Below, piece by piece: positions 1-12,390 of a stretch of DNA of 64,000 nt (position 1 is the first letter of the stretch; each line of letters begins with the position of its first letter). Under the pieces are notes generated by a model. The model was not told the origin of the DNA, made no database searches, and was given only the letters and a program-made list of their open reading frames with translations. Source of the DNA: Massariosphaeria phaeospora (Eukaryota; Ascomycota; Dothideomycetes; Pleosporales); contig JAADJZ010000015.1 in NCBI GenBank assembly GCA_011032825.1, positions 1,054,001 through 1,118,000 of the forward strand, in the 5' to 3' direction. The position numbers and the translations under genes are program-made.

Positions 1-322
1 GACAAAAAAACAGGCGGGTGGAAAACACCCCATAGGCAAAATAGGTAGACACCACCGAACATGTCCAATGCCACCGATCGTAAACCACCAGGAGAGCGAG
101 CGACGGGGAGACGATCAAAGGAGATGCAAAAAGGGTATGAGAGGGGATGCGTGAGAGCTCGGTCCAAAACCTTGCGCCTGAATCTCTTGAGAGAGATCAG
201 AGGCAAGACTTGGGGGTATGCATCGTGGTGGGCCGTGCGGTCAAACAAGAGAGTCGCGGTGTCTTTGCTTTTCCGTCATTCCGTCATGGCTGTCGTCGAG
301 GGTAGGATCTTCCCACCACACC
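1..322. other. Left-edge non-coding stretch downstream of the PH_6 gene
   Basis: This is the presumed 3' untranslated and intergenic DNA downstream of the minus-strand gene that stops at 323. I see only short overlapping open frames with no family resemblance and no splice structure. Confidence 0.5.
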
Positions 323-2461
323 TTACGCAGTGGTAGCGACCGGGGTGTTGCTTTTTGGAGCCTGCCCTACTGTAACCGCATCCGGGACGACGTCACCGAT
401 CGAGTTCGGCTCGGTCGGCGCGCCAGTCGGGATGACGGGCTCGTCCTTGTTGTCCGCAACGACAGACAGATCGGTCTTTTCGTCCTTGGGCTCAACGGTT
501 TCCTCGACCTTGGCGGGTGTGGCGTGGACATCCTTCTCCTTCTTGGACTTGCCAGCCTTGCTAGCGTTGCGGATGAGGTTGCCAAAGATGGAACCGCGCT
601 TCTTCTGGGCAGTCGGGGTAGTAGAAGTAGCCGGGGTCTCTTCTTCCACGGGTTCCTCCTTCAGGGGCTCAGCGGCCGGGGCAACAGGCTCGACCAGTGC
701 CGGGGTAATAGGCTCGTCAACCTTGACGGGCTCCTCGATCTTCGGCGCCTCAGAGGCATGGGGCTTGTCGGTTGAGGGCGACTTGACCTTCTCCCGAGCA
801 CCACCCAAGAACTTGCCGAAGGAGAAGCCGGACTTCTCTTTGGCGGGGGTGGAGGAGACCGGCTTGGTCTCCTCGGTCTTTGGAGCCTCTACGGTGGTGT
901 CCACTATAGGTGCGACAACAGTGACAGCTGGCGTCTCCTCGACCTTGGGGGCTTCAGGGACAACCTCAGTGTCTTTGGCAGGTACAACAGGTGCGAGGCC
1001 AACCTCAGATTCTCTCTTCTCCGTCGTAGGGCTCTTCAGCTTCTCAACGAAGTTTCCGAAGATGGATGCACGCTTGGTAGGCTTCGGCTTCTCTTCGATA
1101 ACCTTCTTCTCCTCTGTGACTGGTGCTACAATGGCAGCCTCATCGAGTTTCGGGTCAACTGGCTTGACGACATCCTCCGGGATGACCGGAGCGGTGGCAG
1201 CAGCGATGGGAGCTAATGCAATGTTAATTATGACTGAGTGATGGACTTGTTTTTACATACCGTCAGTGGTGGCAGAGGCGAGAGTATCGTCCTTCTTGAT
1301 CTCGGTGATCTCCTCCTTGTCTTCGGGTTTATCCTCAGCCTTGTCTTTCTTTCCGAGGAAATTACCGAAGATGGAAGCACGCTTGCCGCGCGACACAGAG
1401 CGGCTCTTGCTTTTTGCCTTTCGGCTCTTCTTCTTGTCTTCACCCGAGGAGCTGCTGGAAGCAGATCCTGCGCGGGCTGGGGATGCGGCGGGCTCTGCAA
1501 TTGTCGGTGTTTCGGTCTCGACAGGCTTGGGCGTACCGTCGGTGCTCTTCTTAGGGGTAGAGCTCTCCTTAGCTGCCGTTGCCGCTAGTGTGGCTGGCTT
1601 GCCTGCGCTAGAGGTCAGCGATCATGCAGGTGCAACGGGACGTAGCGAATGCAGCAATTATTCTTCCGATGCGACGCTTCTGCAATGGAAAAGTACTCAC
1701 CGAGTTTAGTCAGATGCTCCTTGTAACCCTCGCTGGCAAGCATGGATTCCTTCTCAGACTTGGCGTCTTCGATGGCTTTTTCGACGGCGATGAACCATCC
1801 GTTTCGCTCAGCCAAATTTTGGGCCTCGAAGGAGTGCTTCTGACCGTGGAGCTTGAAGTGGAAGGCGACGAAGCCATCCTTGGACAAATCCGTCACGTCG
1901 GCCTGCAGTCGTATGTAAGTAACAAGTTTCTCGAAAATTGCGGGTCCGTGCATACCAAGTTGATGACACCGGCAGGCGACTCCGTCTGGTCTGCGTGCTT
2001 GACGAAGTAGAGGAGGCCCTTTCCGGTCTGACTGGACCAAGCTGCGACTGGGTGCGCAACTTCGGCCTTCTCGCCGCGCAGGTACTGGCTCAGGCTCGAC
2101 GCGGGGACGGGCTCTTCGCCGAACCAGAAGTGCTTCTTAGCAAAGCGGAACGCGCTACGGGACTGGGTTAGCTAGGTGCCGTGGCAGCTGTCAGTACAGC
2201 AAGTACTCACTTCTTCAATCCGGGTGCTTTGTAGCCAAGCGCACCGCTGTAGATGGGCTCCACTGGCGTCTCTTCCTTCTTCTCTTCCTTCTTGTTCTCC
2301 ACCACTGGGGCTACAGCGTCAATCTCGCCGTCGGTCTTGGTGGGCTCGTTGACAGTGGGTGCGAAGTTCTCCACGGGCGCAAGCGTGGGTACGACGGGTG
2401 CAGGGGCGGGCACAACGGTGCCGGCCTCAGTCACGACAACAGGCTGCTGTACTTGGGCCAT
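323..2461 (-). CDS. PH domain (PH_6 / Meu6-type) protein with repeated SIFGN motifs, 627 aa
   Basis: Five exons on the minus strand: 2461-2211, 2154-1956, 1902-1701, 1602-1261 and 1212-323; they join in phase to 627 residues. Start MAQVQQP follows a CT-rich leader. After an 80-residue Pro/Val/Glu-rich N-terminus, exons 2-3 encode a pleckstrin-homology fold of the fungal PH_6 class (AFRFAKKHFWFGEE near residue 85 to GWFIAVEKAIEDA near 195). The rest is disordered and Glu/Lys/Pro/Val-rich. It carries a recurring basic-aromatic motif: KRASIFGNFLGKK, KRASIFGNFVEKL, a weaker FSFGKFLGGAREK, and KRGSIFGNLIRNA. PH_6 is named from the fission yeast meiotically up-regulated protein Meu6; the molecular role is not established. 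By inference the PH module docks to a membrane or phosphoinositide and the SIFGN motifs are short binding elements. A 303-codon antisense frame over exon 5 is a shadow. Confidence 0.88.
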
Positions 2462-5400
2462 TTTGCGCGGTGCTGATCGAGGTGGGAGAGTTGCGGGGCG
2501 GGTCTTCGCGGGCGGTAGAGGGGAAAAGATAAAGGGGTGTAGAGGCAAGCTCGCAGAGGCTATTACAAAGGTGGTATGGGAGAAAGAGGCTGTGTGCCGG
2601 CAGGGGACAGCGACGGGCAAAGGCAAGCTCGACCGGTGTGGAGAGATGGGGGAGAGAGGTCGGTGGAGTGAGCAGGAGGGACGAAGAAAAAGACTGCAGC
2701 GGCCAAGGGCTGCGAGAGCTTTAAGGGCAAGGTGGGTGGCCGTGGGTGCGTTGCTAGGGGCGTCGCGTGCAGGGGCGCGCTGCGATTAGTCGAAATTGGG
2801 GCGCGCCGCACAGGCCGCTGGACCCGCCCATCCTCATTAGCTGGCGGCCGTCGCACCAGACAGTGGACTCTGCCCTCTGCACAGCGCACACAGCGACAGG
2901 AGTTCTGTCCTGGCCACGGCCACGGCCGTCCGCGCAGCGCAGCGCAACGCTGGGCAGTGGGAGCCTGGGAGGGGAGCGCGCGGCGGATTGGCGCGACTCA
3001 GGGCGGCAGGCTGGTCGACTCCGAGGCAGATGCTGCCCTGCGTCCTCCCGCCCAGCGACCTCACTCCAGCGCCTCCACGAACGAACGAACGGCGTGCTGA
3101 CAGCGGTGGGTGATGAATCAACCAAGGGTCCTGATAGATAGACGGCTGCACGCAAAGCTTGTCATGGCGACAATGTACGTCGCGGCCGGTGGTCGCATGA
3201 CCGCAACCCCTCCCTCCAGGTAGCTACTCTCGACTGTCGACCCTTCTGCCGACTCCCATCCTCACGAGCCAACACATCACCGGACAGACAGAACGCCGGC
3301 CTCTGCCGTCTCCAGCGTGCTGGGACCGAAGACAGATAGCAACAGGCGGCAACGCCCGAGTGAACGCGCTCAAGGGCCTGAGATTGTGCCATGCTGCACG
3401 GCTCTTTGCTCATCGCAGCTTGCTCGTCCATGCCCTCGTCGTCTCCTCGATGCTGCCGCTTGGTGCCTGTCCCAAGCCCGTTCGTGTGCGTCTGTCGCTC
3501 GCAACTCGTCTTGCGCCCACAGCCACACAGCATGGAAAGCAGTTGGCGGCAGCCCGAGGTCGCGTCTGTCACTCGTGCCATCGTGCCACACCGACCAGCT
3601 AGCCGTTTTTATCCCTAGGTGTGTACTAGGGAGGCTCACCGTCTTATGTCGCTGCACAACTCCTGGCCCGTCGTCAACTCGTCGTGCTCGTTGCAGGCCG
3701 CCAAGCTAGAGCCCAGCGCGTAAGGCTAGACCCAATGCACCTAGCGCCTGTACCCTGATCGCCGTTGTTTCGAGCACGTCGAGCACACCCTTGCGCTCAA
3801 CCGCTTTTTGCTGCACTCCTGTCGCCCATCCCCGCGCCGTGTGGTTGTGTGCCAGATGGCTCCTTCGTCAATCCAGCCGTCTCATTACCGACCGTCAACG
3901 CGGTGAGACAAATCTCAGTCTCGTCCACCAGTGACCACACACAATCCTCCCCTTCATGGCGACCAGTCTCGTGCAGGCCCCACCTTGGAAGCTCTAACGA
4001 CGGACGCGCAGGACAAGGATGCACGATTACGAAAGCGGCCCCCGATATATTGAACATCGCGAGGGGGCATTACCCAATCCAGGCCGTCGATGTCTGGGCG
4101 TTGAACGCTGGTCGACAGAATTTGTAAAATCTGCTCCGTCCTGGCCAAGGGAATGAAATTCTCCGGCTGATCTAATGAACGCTTAGAGTCAGGCAACATT
4201 CACCAAGTGAATAGGGGCGACTGAACTCGAGAGGCTGTTTGATGGTGTATTCCACTACCACGGACCCGCTTGTTACAACTCCACGGCAGAAGATGTGCTA
4301 CGTATCATGTCTAGACGCCCAACTTATTCCAGCTATTCTTGCATCCAACAGAAACGCAACTGCAGAACGCAATCCAATCTTCGCCCATCCTGCTTCATTT
4401 CTTGCGGTTCGGACGGCGACGTGCACGAACAAGCGCGATAACATCCGCTGAAGATCCTCTTAGTGCTCTCAACCAATCCTGGGCCGTCCTCACCGCCACA
4501 AGCTGGAAAATTGCAAAAACGGAATAAGACACGTTCCCTGTCGTGCACGGCATCGAACGGCTTTATCCTTGCACCTGCACTTCGTAACGAAGGCGCATGG
4601 GCTGTGCGATTGTACCGCTTGGAGAACAGCGCCGCACAGCAAGCCAAAACCTTGACCGCCTCTCACGAGCCACACGTTCACCGATGCCGCGCCGAAGCCG
4701 TCTTCATGGAGGACGATATCGGCACTTTGCAGCTTTCCGTGAAGGGGGATGATGAAACTCCCCCAATCTGAACTCGACCGCAGTGGATTGCCAACCCTGA
4801 AATCTCGAGAATCGCGTGCCGAGCCGTTGGGAATCTGCCTCGTGCAAGCGGCAAGCCACGCTCCTCACTACCGCCGCCTGGAATTTGTTTCAATAAAGCA
4901 TCGTGACCTCGACTCAACACATGTCAACCAAACACGAAGCATCTTGAGCCTGAACTAACGCTGGTGTCTTCACGAAGTTTCGTCCGCCGCTGTCTTGCTG
5001 GCAGCTATGTGGGGTCAAGTATACACTAGGAAGCTTACCCAACTAATATTCATCTAGAACACGTGCTCCCAGGATACGAGAAACCGCGTCCCTAAAAGTT
5101 TGCTTGACTCTCCGTAGTTGCTTGTCCGACGGAGCATACCCCTGAGTACCAGACTCCGACGTTAACTTCCACCTACTAATATCCTGAGGATCCGGATTCC
5201 GTGCGATCGCACAGTCTGTAGATGCCAGTGCTATCCGACGTCTCATGTCGGTGCAGAATACATACACACCTGTGCAGTGCAGATGGCCAACACTCGAAGT
5301 CAAGATAAGCTCGGGCCGGAGCTGTATAGTAGATGTGGGCACAATATCACCTTCCTATTCCAGCACAGCGTAAGCGTGCATCTCTCAACAACTACTTATA

Positions 5401-6209
5401 GTATACTTGGGATAAGCCAAAAGTCGGGGTGTAGGTCCTCAGTAGTACGGCAATGCTCTCATACTTTAATCGGAAATGTAACCCCAACCAGGGCCAACCC
5501 TAACATGTACTCCAACTATCATCTAGAGACAGGCCAATGAGTCTTCGTTGTCTGCGTGACCAAGCGTAACATGGAAAGAACTAATCGCCGTGTAGAGACA
5601 ACAGTGGGAGCAAGTCCTCTTTGTAACTGTCTTCGACGACTTTACACTTTATCTTACTCGGTCCGGCTATTGCAAGTCATCTCAACAGAATCAAATATGC
5701 GAAATTGCACCTACGCAATTACTTGGCCATGTAACTACGATATTCTAGCAGGGTCTTGTGGACTTGAAACACCTATAGCAGCATGAAGGAATTGTTCGCT
5801 GATTTATCGCCAAGCGCCACGAACTATCACATAACGTTATGCTGGACGACACACGAACGAAAAATCGGAGTCATCCTCACCTGCTTCGCGTCAACCTCCC
5901 AAAAGAGCTATGGATGTGGAACAAGCTGAGAACTATCGCCTGTGGAACTCCGCCTCCAGGCACCGTTATCTGTGGAGCTCCGCCTTCAGCCATCGTATTC
6001 CCAGTCTCTACGCCCTTCAACCGCTCTGCAACCGCCCTTCTGGTGCCTATATGAACTCACCAACGAGCCTCTCATGCTCAAAATAACCACCATCACCCGG
6101 AAACAACTCCCTCCATATCCTCCAATATAACATACTCCCGTCACCTCTAACCCAACACTCTCGATATCGCCCATTCCTCCAACTCCAACTCACCACCCCC
6201 ACCCGAAAA
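2462..6209. other. 3.7 kb stretch without a recognisable gene
   Basis: The first 300 bases are the CT-rich upstream region of the PH_6 gene. Beyond it are only short overlapping frames (up to about 140 codons) on all strands, with no domain, no consistent exon pattern and no repeat matching the elements found elsewhere. The last 300 bases are the promoter of the DUF1330-like gene, with a tandem 30-bp duplication at 5940-5999 and a TATA-like TATATGA near 6050. Lineage-specific transcripts or non-coding RNA cannot be excluded. Confidence 0.5.
5940..5999 (+). repeat. Imperfect tandem 30-bp duplication in a promoter
   Basis: Two adjacent 30-base units start CTGTGGAACTCCGCCTCCAG and CTGTGGAGCTCCGCCTTCAG. 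They lie 210-270 bp upstream of the ATG at 6210 and just before a TATA-like TATATGA. A duplicated regulator binding site is possible, but this is inference from position only. Confidence 0.5.
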
Positions 6210-6719
6210 ATGGCCCCCCAACTCCTCAACTACATCACCATCTCCACCCTCTCCACCACCATCCCAGCCACCACCCCCATCTACATGCTCAACCTTCTCC
6301 GCTTCCGCCCCACCGCCGTCTACGGCCCCGACGCCCCTCCGGCCATTTCCTCGCTCCCCCCAGTCTCCGGCTACGCCGCCTACTACACGCGCTACCTACC
6401 CACCGTCATGCCGCTCATGCCAGCGGGCGCCGCACCCGTGTTCGTCGGCAAGCCGCTCGCCAATCTCGTTGCTTCGGCTGCGCTTGTGGGGGACAAGCAG
6501 GCGGACGGCGAGTTTGGCCAGCATGAAAGCGAGGGTGAGGGCGAGGGCGAGGGCGTAGCAGGCGTGGAGTGGGACGCGGTAGCTATTGTGCGGTACGAGT
6601 CATTTGGAGATTTCAAGACTATGGCTACGAGCGATGTGTACCGCGAGACGGCCATGCCGCATCGCGTGGCGGCGGTTGAGGCGTATAAGCTTGTGGTGTG
6701 TGAAGAGCTCAAGATGTAA
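6210..6719 (+). CDS. DUF1330-like dimeric alpha/beta-barrel protein, 169 aa
   Basis: Single exon. The frame opens with MAPQLLNYITIST and contains YMLNLLRFRP near residue 25, then GYAAYYTRYLPTVMP, GAAPVFVGKP, and a C-terminal WDAVAIVRYESFGDFKTMA followed by R-x2-A-x3-Y-L. This order (a strand with N-L-x-F, a G-Y-x2-Y helix, a second strand ending G-P/G-K-P, then W-D-x-V-x-I-V-x-Y and a short-range helix) is that of DUF1330 and related ferredoxin-like dimeric barrels. The family is small and cytosolic; in fungi the activity is mostly unknown. A Gly/Glu repeat (EGEGEGEG near residue 110) sits in a loop before the last strand pair. It runs opposite to its right neighbour, ending 358 bp from that gene's stop. 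Family assignment is from motif spacing and is moderately sure. Confidence 0.78.
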   Translation: MAPQLLNYITISTLSTTIPATTPIYMLNLLRFRPTAVYGPDAPPAISSLPPVSGYAAYYTRYLPTVMPLMPAGAAPVFVGKPLANLVASAALVGDKQADGEFGQHESEGEGEGEGVAGVEWDAVAIVRYESFGDFKTMATSDVYRETAMPHRVAAVEAYKLVVCEELKM

Positions 6720-7077
6720 GGGGGAGTCAAGAGTTTAGAGATATATATGGGTAGGTGTGGGCGTATGTATTGGGGAAGTCACGGCTGATTTTAGTGGGTT
6801 GTTGCAGAAATGTTGGGGGTAGGGGTTGTACTGTACTGTGGCGTCTGTCTCTATCAAATTGAATAGTAACGAATGGAATTGTATTTTACAAACATCCATG
6901 TAGCTACCTTAGTAGTTGACCACAGAACAAAGCAAGGCAAAACAAGTCTATACGCGATCACAACATGCCACTAACAACAACCACAACAACACCAACACCA
7001 ACATAGAACTTGACCCAAGTCCTACATCACCGCACAAACGTCAAAGGCCCTCTCTCTTACCGACCCTACCATCTCTC

Positions 7078-10000
7078 TTACGAAGCCGTCACGAGGATAT
7101 ACGAAGTAATAGCATCCATCCTCTCCTTCGTCAACTTCAACCCGACCTTCAAAAACTCCTTCGCAGCCGGCCCCTCCTTCCGCTCCAGCTCCTCGAACCT
7201 CGGCCGCGTAAGCAACCACGCAACACTCGCGTCCTCCGCTGCGACCGTGCCGGTACGATCCGTCTCCGAGAAGAACGGCAACTCGCCACACGTCGTGCCC
7301 GGCAAGATGATCTCGTAGAAGCGACCCTGATCGAGTTCGTACTCAGCGCGGAAGCGTCCCTGCTCGAGGATAAAGAAGCCGTTGGGCTCGTCGCCGCGCG
7401 AGTAGAGCACGGTGCCGGCCGGATACTCTTTGCGCTCGAAGTAGGGCGCGACGGCGTGCCAGAAGTCTTCGTTTTGGGCGCTGACGTCTTCGAAGGTCTG
7501 CAGGATGATTTTGAGGGGCTGGGCGAAGGATCGCCATTTCGAGGGCACGACTAAGGAGGCGTTGCGGTCGCCTTCGGGGATCGAGGATGGGTCGGCGCCT
7601 TGCTCGCGGATGGTGGTGGCGGCGGCGAGGAATTGCGCGCCGCGGCGTGGGGAGGAGAAGTTGGGATCTAGAGGGTTGGTTCGGAATGAAGTCGAGGAAG
7701 AGGAAGCGTCGTCGTCCTGGCCGCTTGAAGGCAGATCTTTGGTGGGATTTATGGATTTCGGTGGGGTCGATTGGCCTTTATTCGCTGTAGACCTGCATTG
7801 CTTGTAGAAGGCTTCCAACAGCTCATTCTCACACGCCTCGAGAGCAGTATTCAAGTCCTCAAAAACTTGCGGCGGAGGGGCCTCCTCATCGCCCATCTCC
7901 ACGTCCAGCAGCCCGACATTTTGCAGTGCCTGCCCGACCTTGCTGGCAAACGAAATGCCAGAGATGATCATCTTGACACCTCTACGGTTGAGTATGCGGT
8001 TGATGCGCTGGAAACCCTCGGAGCCAGAAAGATCAATGTCTGCGACATGGGTCAAGTCCACCAGCATGAAACTGATGGGTTGTTTTTGGAAGCTGTCTTC
8101 CTCCATCAACGACCGCATGTAATTTTCCACCGACACGATGGTGCCAAAGAAGAGGAAGCCACCGAGTTTGATGACCCGGATCTGGCCACGCACTTTGCTG
8201 AGATAACGCCGGTCGGCCCGCGGCCGTCGAACAATGGATGCCGCTACCTCACCGCTGTACGATGCCCGGACTGCGGGGTGTCGTGAACTCTGGACAACAT
8301 AGCTCAGGCAGGCTAGGACAATTCCCAGGAAGATCCCCACCACAAAGTCGTAGGCGCCCATGACGAGAACTATCGCAACAATGGTGAGGTATTCGAGCTT
8401 ATGACACTTGCCGAATGTATCCCATACTGCCTCTTTCATGAGGTCAATTCCTAGTAAGAAGATCAGGGAACCAACAAGACAGACAGGAATAAATCCAATC
8501 ATCGCTGGACCAGCTATCCAGACAGCAGTTGTTGCCATGGCGAGCAGGATCCCGGCAAGTCGACTGTCACCACCGTTGGCAATGAACATGATGCTATTGG
8601 CATATACCAGGTAATTCTGGGTATCGTATTAGTTGATTCCTCTACTTTGTCCGCAGAGTGACTTACCTGAATGCTACCAACACACCCAGAAAGAGTATTT
8701 GAAATGCCATGTGCGATCAATTCGCGGTTAACATCGATATTGTCTTCCTTCACCGCAGCTCCAAGGGCAGGGACATTGATGGGAACGTGAATTATGCCAA
8801 AGAAAGACAAGGCAAACATGGTTGGAATCGTGGTTGCTAAAGCTCCAAAATCCACACTCCCGAATTCTGAACGCTGTCAGCACAGTCTAATCAAAAGACG
8901 CCCAATTGAACTTACTGAAATAGGAGTAGAATCTATAGAAAGGTACTCCTGCCTCCGGCTTCTCGAAAATCCAACCGGAGTTGCGAACGGACTCCAAGTC
9001 GAATTTCAAGATGCCCTTCACAATAAGATAGAAGGTAGCAAATACCATGATAAAGAATGCTGGAAGGACAAATGAACTCTTCACCAGTCGTTGCAAAATC
9101 ATAATAACGACTGCAAGAGAGAGTGGAAGAACCCAAAGTGCCACGGTATCGTGAGCAAACAGCTTGTGGAGCGTGTTAAGGTCATAGTTCAGGTTTCCTT
9201 CAAGCCGCGCGGACACTTCGATACCGGTGACGACGAGAAAGAAACCTACACCTCCAATGCATCCTATCAAGATATGCCTTGGAAAGAAGCTGACGAGGTT
9301 GCCCAGCTTGAAACTTCCCAAGGCGAGGAAGATGAGGCCGGTAATGATGGAACTCAAGCAGTATGATACTATCACGGTTGCTATGATTGATTCGGCGCTC
9401 TGACCCTCCATTCTAGCCATGATAGAATAAGCCATCTTGTGGAAGAATGGCACGACTTCAATCATCTCGGACCCAACACCGCCACGGAAGACGGACAGTC
9501 CTAGAGAATAGCACAGCTGTGAGACAATACAGCTGAGAAAGAAGATAGAGATGCCATCTGGTCCGGTCTGGCTAAAGATAGGGGCCCCTAAGGGAAAAAG
9601 AATGTACCCATACGAAAGCGCGTCTAGAATATTCAAGAGAAGCCCGAGGAAGACTGCTGAGAGCGTCTGTACGCTGGCTACGGCAGCTGCAGCAGCGGCG
9701 TCCTTGGTATAGGTCTTTGGATTTAGTAAAGCTCGACCAAAGCCAACAATATGTTCTCGGCCGGCCGCAAGAGTCTCTCCAACTCTTCCCTTCGGCCTGA
9801 CAGTGCTCAATTTGGCAGATGATGCTGTGTATGAACGATTTTGTGGTGTGTGCAAATTCGGCCGCGGCAATCTCGGTGCAGGTAACAGAGGCGTCTCCTC
9901 AGTAGTTTCGTCGCTAAAATGTCGCAGCCCTGGACTGAAGGGCCTCCTTCGGGGATTTGGGGGTGCCCGTGGACTGAAGAAGCTCTGTTCCGATTGTTTA

Positions 10001-10500
10001 AAGTCACCGACCACGGTTTCGGGCGATTCTGGCTCGGTGTCTTCTTCTACAGCCTCCGTCTCCAAGGTATCAGCCGATCTTCTTCGCTCGCGATATTCGG
10101 TGCCTCCGCCATCTCGCCTGATGGCCGCAAGCTCCGAATCTGTATAGCCGGACGGGGGCCGCCTGCCTTGATAGGTTTCCGAGTCGAGGGCGTACGAGGC
10201 CAACTCCTGGGTCCTCTCACGAACGCCATGCGACGCGTATTGGGGGCTATCGGTGACACTGTGCGACGTTTGGTGGGCGAAGGAGCGTATGGGATTGCGG
10301 TGCGTGTAGGACGCCGAGACGGGAGCGATAGACGGCGTCAGCTCCTGGGTTCGTATGGGGCGTGATCGTGGGAGGGTGCTTGAGCCATAGTCCGAGTGAG
10401 TAGTGACGAATTCGGCATCACTGACGCTGTCGTTGGACAACGAGACTTGCTGCTGGGTGGGGTTTGACTCTGCACGTCGTCGAAGCTGACGAGCAGGCAT
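7078..10500 (-). CDS. SulP/SLC26-type vacuolar carrier with STAS and cNMP-like domains, 1107 aa
   Basis: Three exons: 10500-8916, 8866-8667 and 8616-7078, in phase, 1107 residues. The first ~250 residues are Ser/Arg/Pro-rich and cytosolic. The SulP membrane core follows ([23 protein letters not shown], many hydrophobic segments, [19 protein letters not shown]). A STAS domain lies near 740-830 ([31 protein letters not shown]) and a cyclic-nucleotide-binding-like jelly roll near 985-1090 ([39 protein letters not shown]). This SulP-STAS-cNMP order is that of yeast YGR125W/VSB1, linked to vacuolar uptake of basic amino acids, rather than plasma-membrane sulfate permeases, which lack the cNMP module. 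Transport of basic amino acids here is inferred by orthology. Both introns are about 50 bp and interrupt the membrane part. Confidence 0.92.
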
Positions 10501-11624
10501 TCTGGCAGCTCGAACAAGACAGAAGCAATTCAGTATAACATTCCACAGGCTGCAAAGAGGCCTGGGTCCGGGGTGGATGTGGTGGCAGCCGTCGAGCGGG
10601 AGGCTACGCGTACCGTCTTCAAAAGGTTGAGACGGCGAATCTAGATAGGGCGATCATCTAAGTATTGCCGGATAGAGGGGCGGGCGACTAATAGAGATGC
10701 AGACGGTTTTGCATTTCGGCATGACAGCGCCGCGGGTAGGGCTTAGTGATGTTGCCGGCGTCGGATGCGGCCAGCAGTGCAGAAAAGTTGGGATGGGCCA
10801 TCGCGCGTACCCGATCGACGTCATGACGCGCCAAGCGCTATCCTGCAGTCATCGACTTCTGGCTTGGGTGTGTGGGATATGAGAGTCTCCGTATGAGTGT
10901 TATCGCACGGCGGTCTCGCAACAGTGCAGGGGACCAATGGCGAGCTCTTGCATCACGCCGACGGGCAACGGCGACGAAGTCTGGCAAACATGTGAGATGG
11001 TGCGCGGGCAGTCTTTCCGGCAAGCACGGCAAAGCACGGCCCGCGCGAGACTGCATTAGCGACAACGCCGCCATCGCGCCCAAGCAAATCAGGTTGGAGA
11101 GACTGCGGGTGAAGGCTTTGTTGAAGTTTGCGGGCTGGCAAGCTTCTGTTGCCGCGAGAACAGGCGGCAACCCCGCAGCTGCTTCTACTACAGTGACTAC
11201 GACAGTCTACAGACCAGAGAGCGGGAGAAGATCTTATTAGAGCTCTCGATCTGGGGCCCACCATCTACCCAAAGACCTGCATTCAGTCCAGAATGTGTTC
11301 GGCGCAAAGCGCTGCAACGTTGCAGGGCAGCCAGCTCAACGCCCCAGACGCCCACTTTCCCCGCACGTTAAAGACCCCACTGCTTGCCTTGGCTCACTTC
11401 GGCCCCGCGGCGGTAGTTTTGATATTCGCATGATACTGTGCATGCAGGCATCCCGCGCAGTGTTATGCAAGGCCCTCGGCGCAAAGGCTTTCTCATCCAA
11501 ATACAGACGACAGGCTTCTTGTTCGGGCTTTAATCAATCCAAACTGTCAACCTGGGGCCGGCTTCAGCGCCGGTCTTCGGACCTGGTTCGCTCTCGGAAG
11601 TGCGACTGTTCATGGTGGGAGTGC
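10501..11624. other. 1.1 kb between the carrier start and the Psf1 stop
   Basis: Contains the promoter of the minus-strand VSB1-like gene and the 3' region of psf1. Two overlapping ~110-120 codon frames around 10840-11240 lie on opposite strands and neither resembles a known protein. No RNA gene or repeat was recognised. Confidence 0.5.
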
Positions 11625-12390
11625 TCAGCTCAAGCGCTGCAGATATCCTTGGGCGATCAGTCGTTCGACGTCCCCGTGACGTACATAGAACTGGCTGTTT
11701 TTGGTGAGAGTGATAGCACTGTGCTGGTTAGCCCTCCAAAGCAGCCCTCCCATGACAATGGGCATACTGACCCATATTCTGTTTGGATCTCCCCAGCGTC
11801 TTTCAGCACCCGGACGTCAATGAACAGGTCTTTTGGCGGCTCGAGGCTTCCGGTGAGGTCTATGTCTGTCCACTGGCCTTTGTAGGCAGCCAACAAATCG
11901 CTGTATTGTCGCACGTATTCCTCTTCTTCGGGACTTAGGCTACTGGAATTGCTGTCCGTACCCATGGTTGGTGCTTCGCTCCCCGGTTTGTGCGATTGCG
12001 GCTGGGGCTGTCGCTCGAGCACATCGATGCCGGCCCAGCACATTTCTTCCAATTTGTCTGAGCGGACGCGGTGATAGGCGAGCAGACAGCGTTTGTTCCT
12101 TCTCATACACAAATGGTTTACCAGGAGCGCGCAGGCCGTCGCAGGCTCGGTGGAAGGGTTGAAGGACCCTGCGAAAGGCTCGAGGATGCTCGCAACATCT
12201 TTGTCTAGGTCGCGCACTTCGCGCGTAACGGCGCGAACCATTTCTGTTTGATACGGCGGCAAGTGAGCAAGCGCTTGAGTGCGCTTTGCATGCTGAACCT
12301 GCGAGCTGTTAGTAGCTACCTCCAGGACTGTGTGCAGCTTCAAGCGCGAGGGTCGTCATGTACCAGCTTGTTCCCGGTTTCTCCATACAT
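11625..12390 (-). CDS. psf1: GINS complex subunit Psf1, 215 aa
   Basis: Three exons: 12390-12364 (27 nt, MYGETGNKL), 12298-11772 and 11718-11625, giving 215 residues, the usual size. Exon 1 gives the family's MYG-x2-GNKL start; then come HAKRTQALAHLPPYQ, the diagnostic RNKRCLLAYHRVR near residue 80 and, near the end, IDLTGSLEPPKDLFIDVRVL followed by KDAGEIQTEYG. The last exon supplies the C-terminal B-domain: AITLTKNSQFYVRHGDVERL ending QGYLQRLS. Psf1 with Sld5, Psf2 and Psf3 forms GINS, part of the CMG replicative helicase; the B-domain contacts Cdc45 and polymerase epsilon partners. The splice choice for exon 3 is set by recovery of the conserved L-T-K-N-S-Q-F motif; reading straight on gives an unrelated tail. 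Identification is secure. Confidence 0.95.

Noticed and set aside
330..1241. 303-codon plus-strand frame over the PH_6 gene
   Set aside because: Antisense shadow of a Glu/Lys/Val-rich exon; Ser/Thr/Gly composition, no domain, and the minus strand has a full spliced gene.
7078..10500. Plain sulfate permease
   Set aside because: The C-terminal cNMP-like domain and long N-terminus match the VSB1/YGR125W type, not plasma-membrane sulfate permeases.
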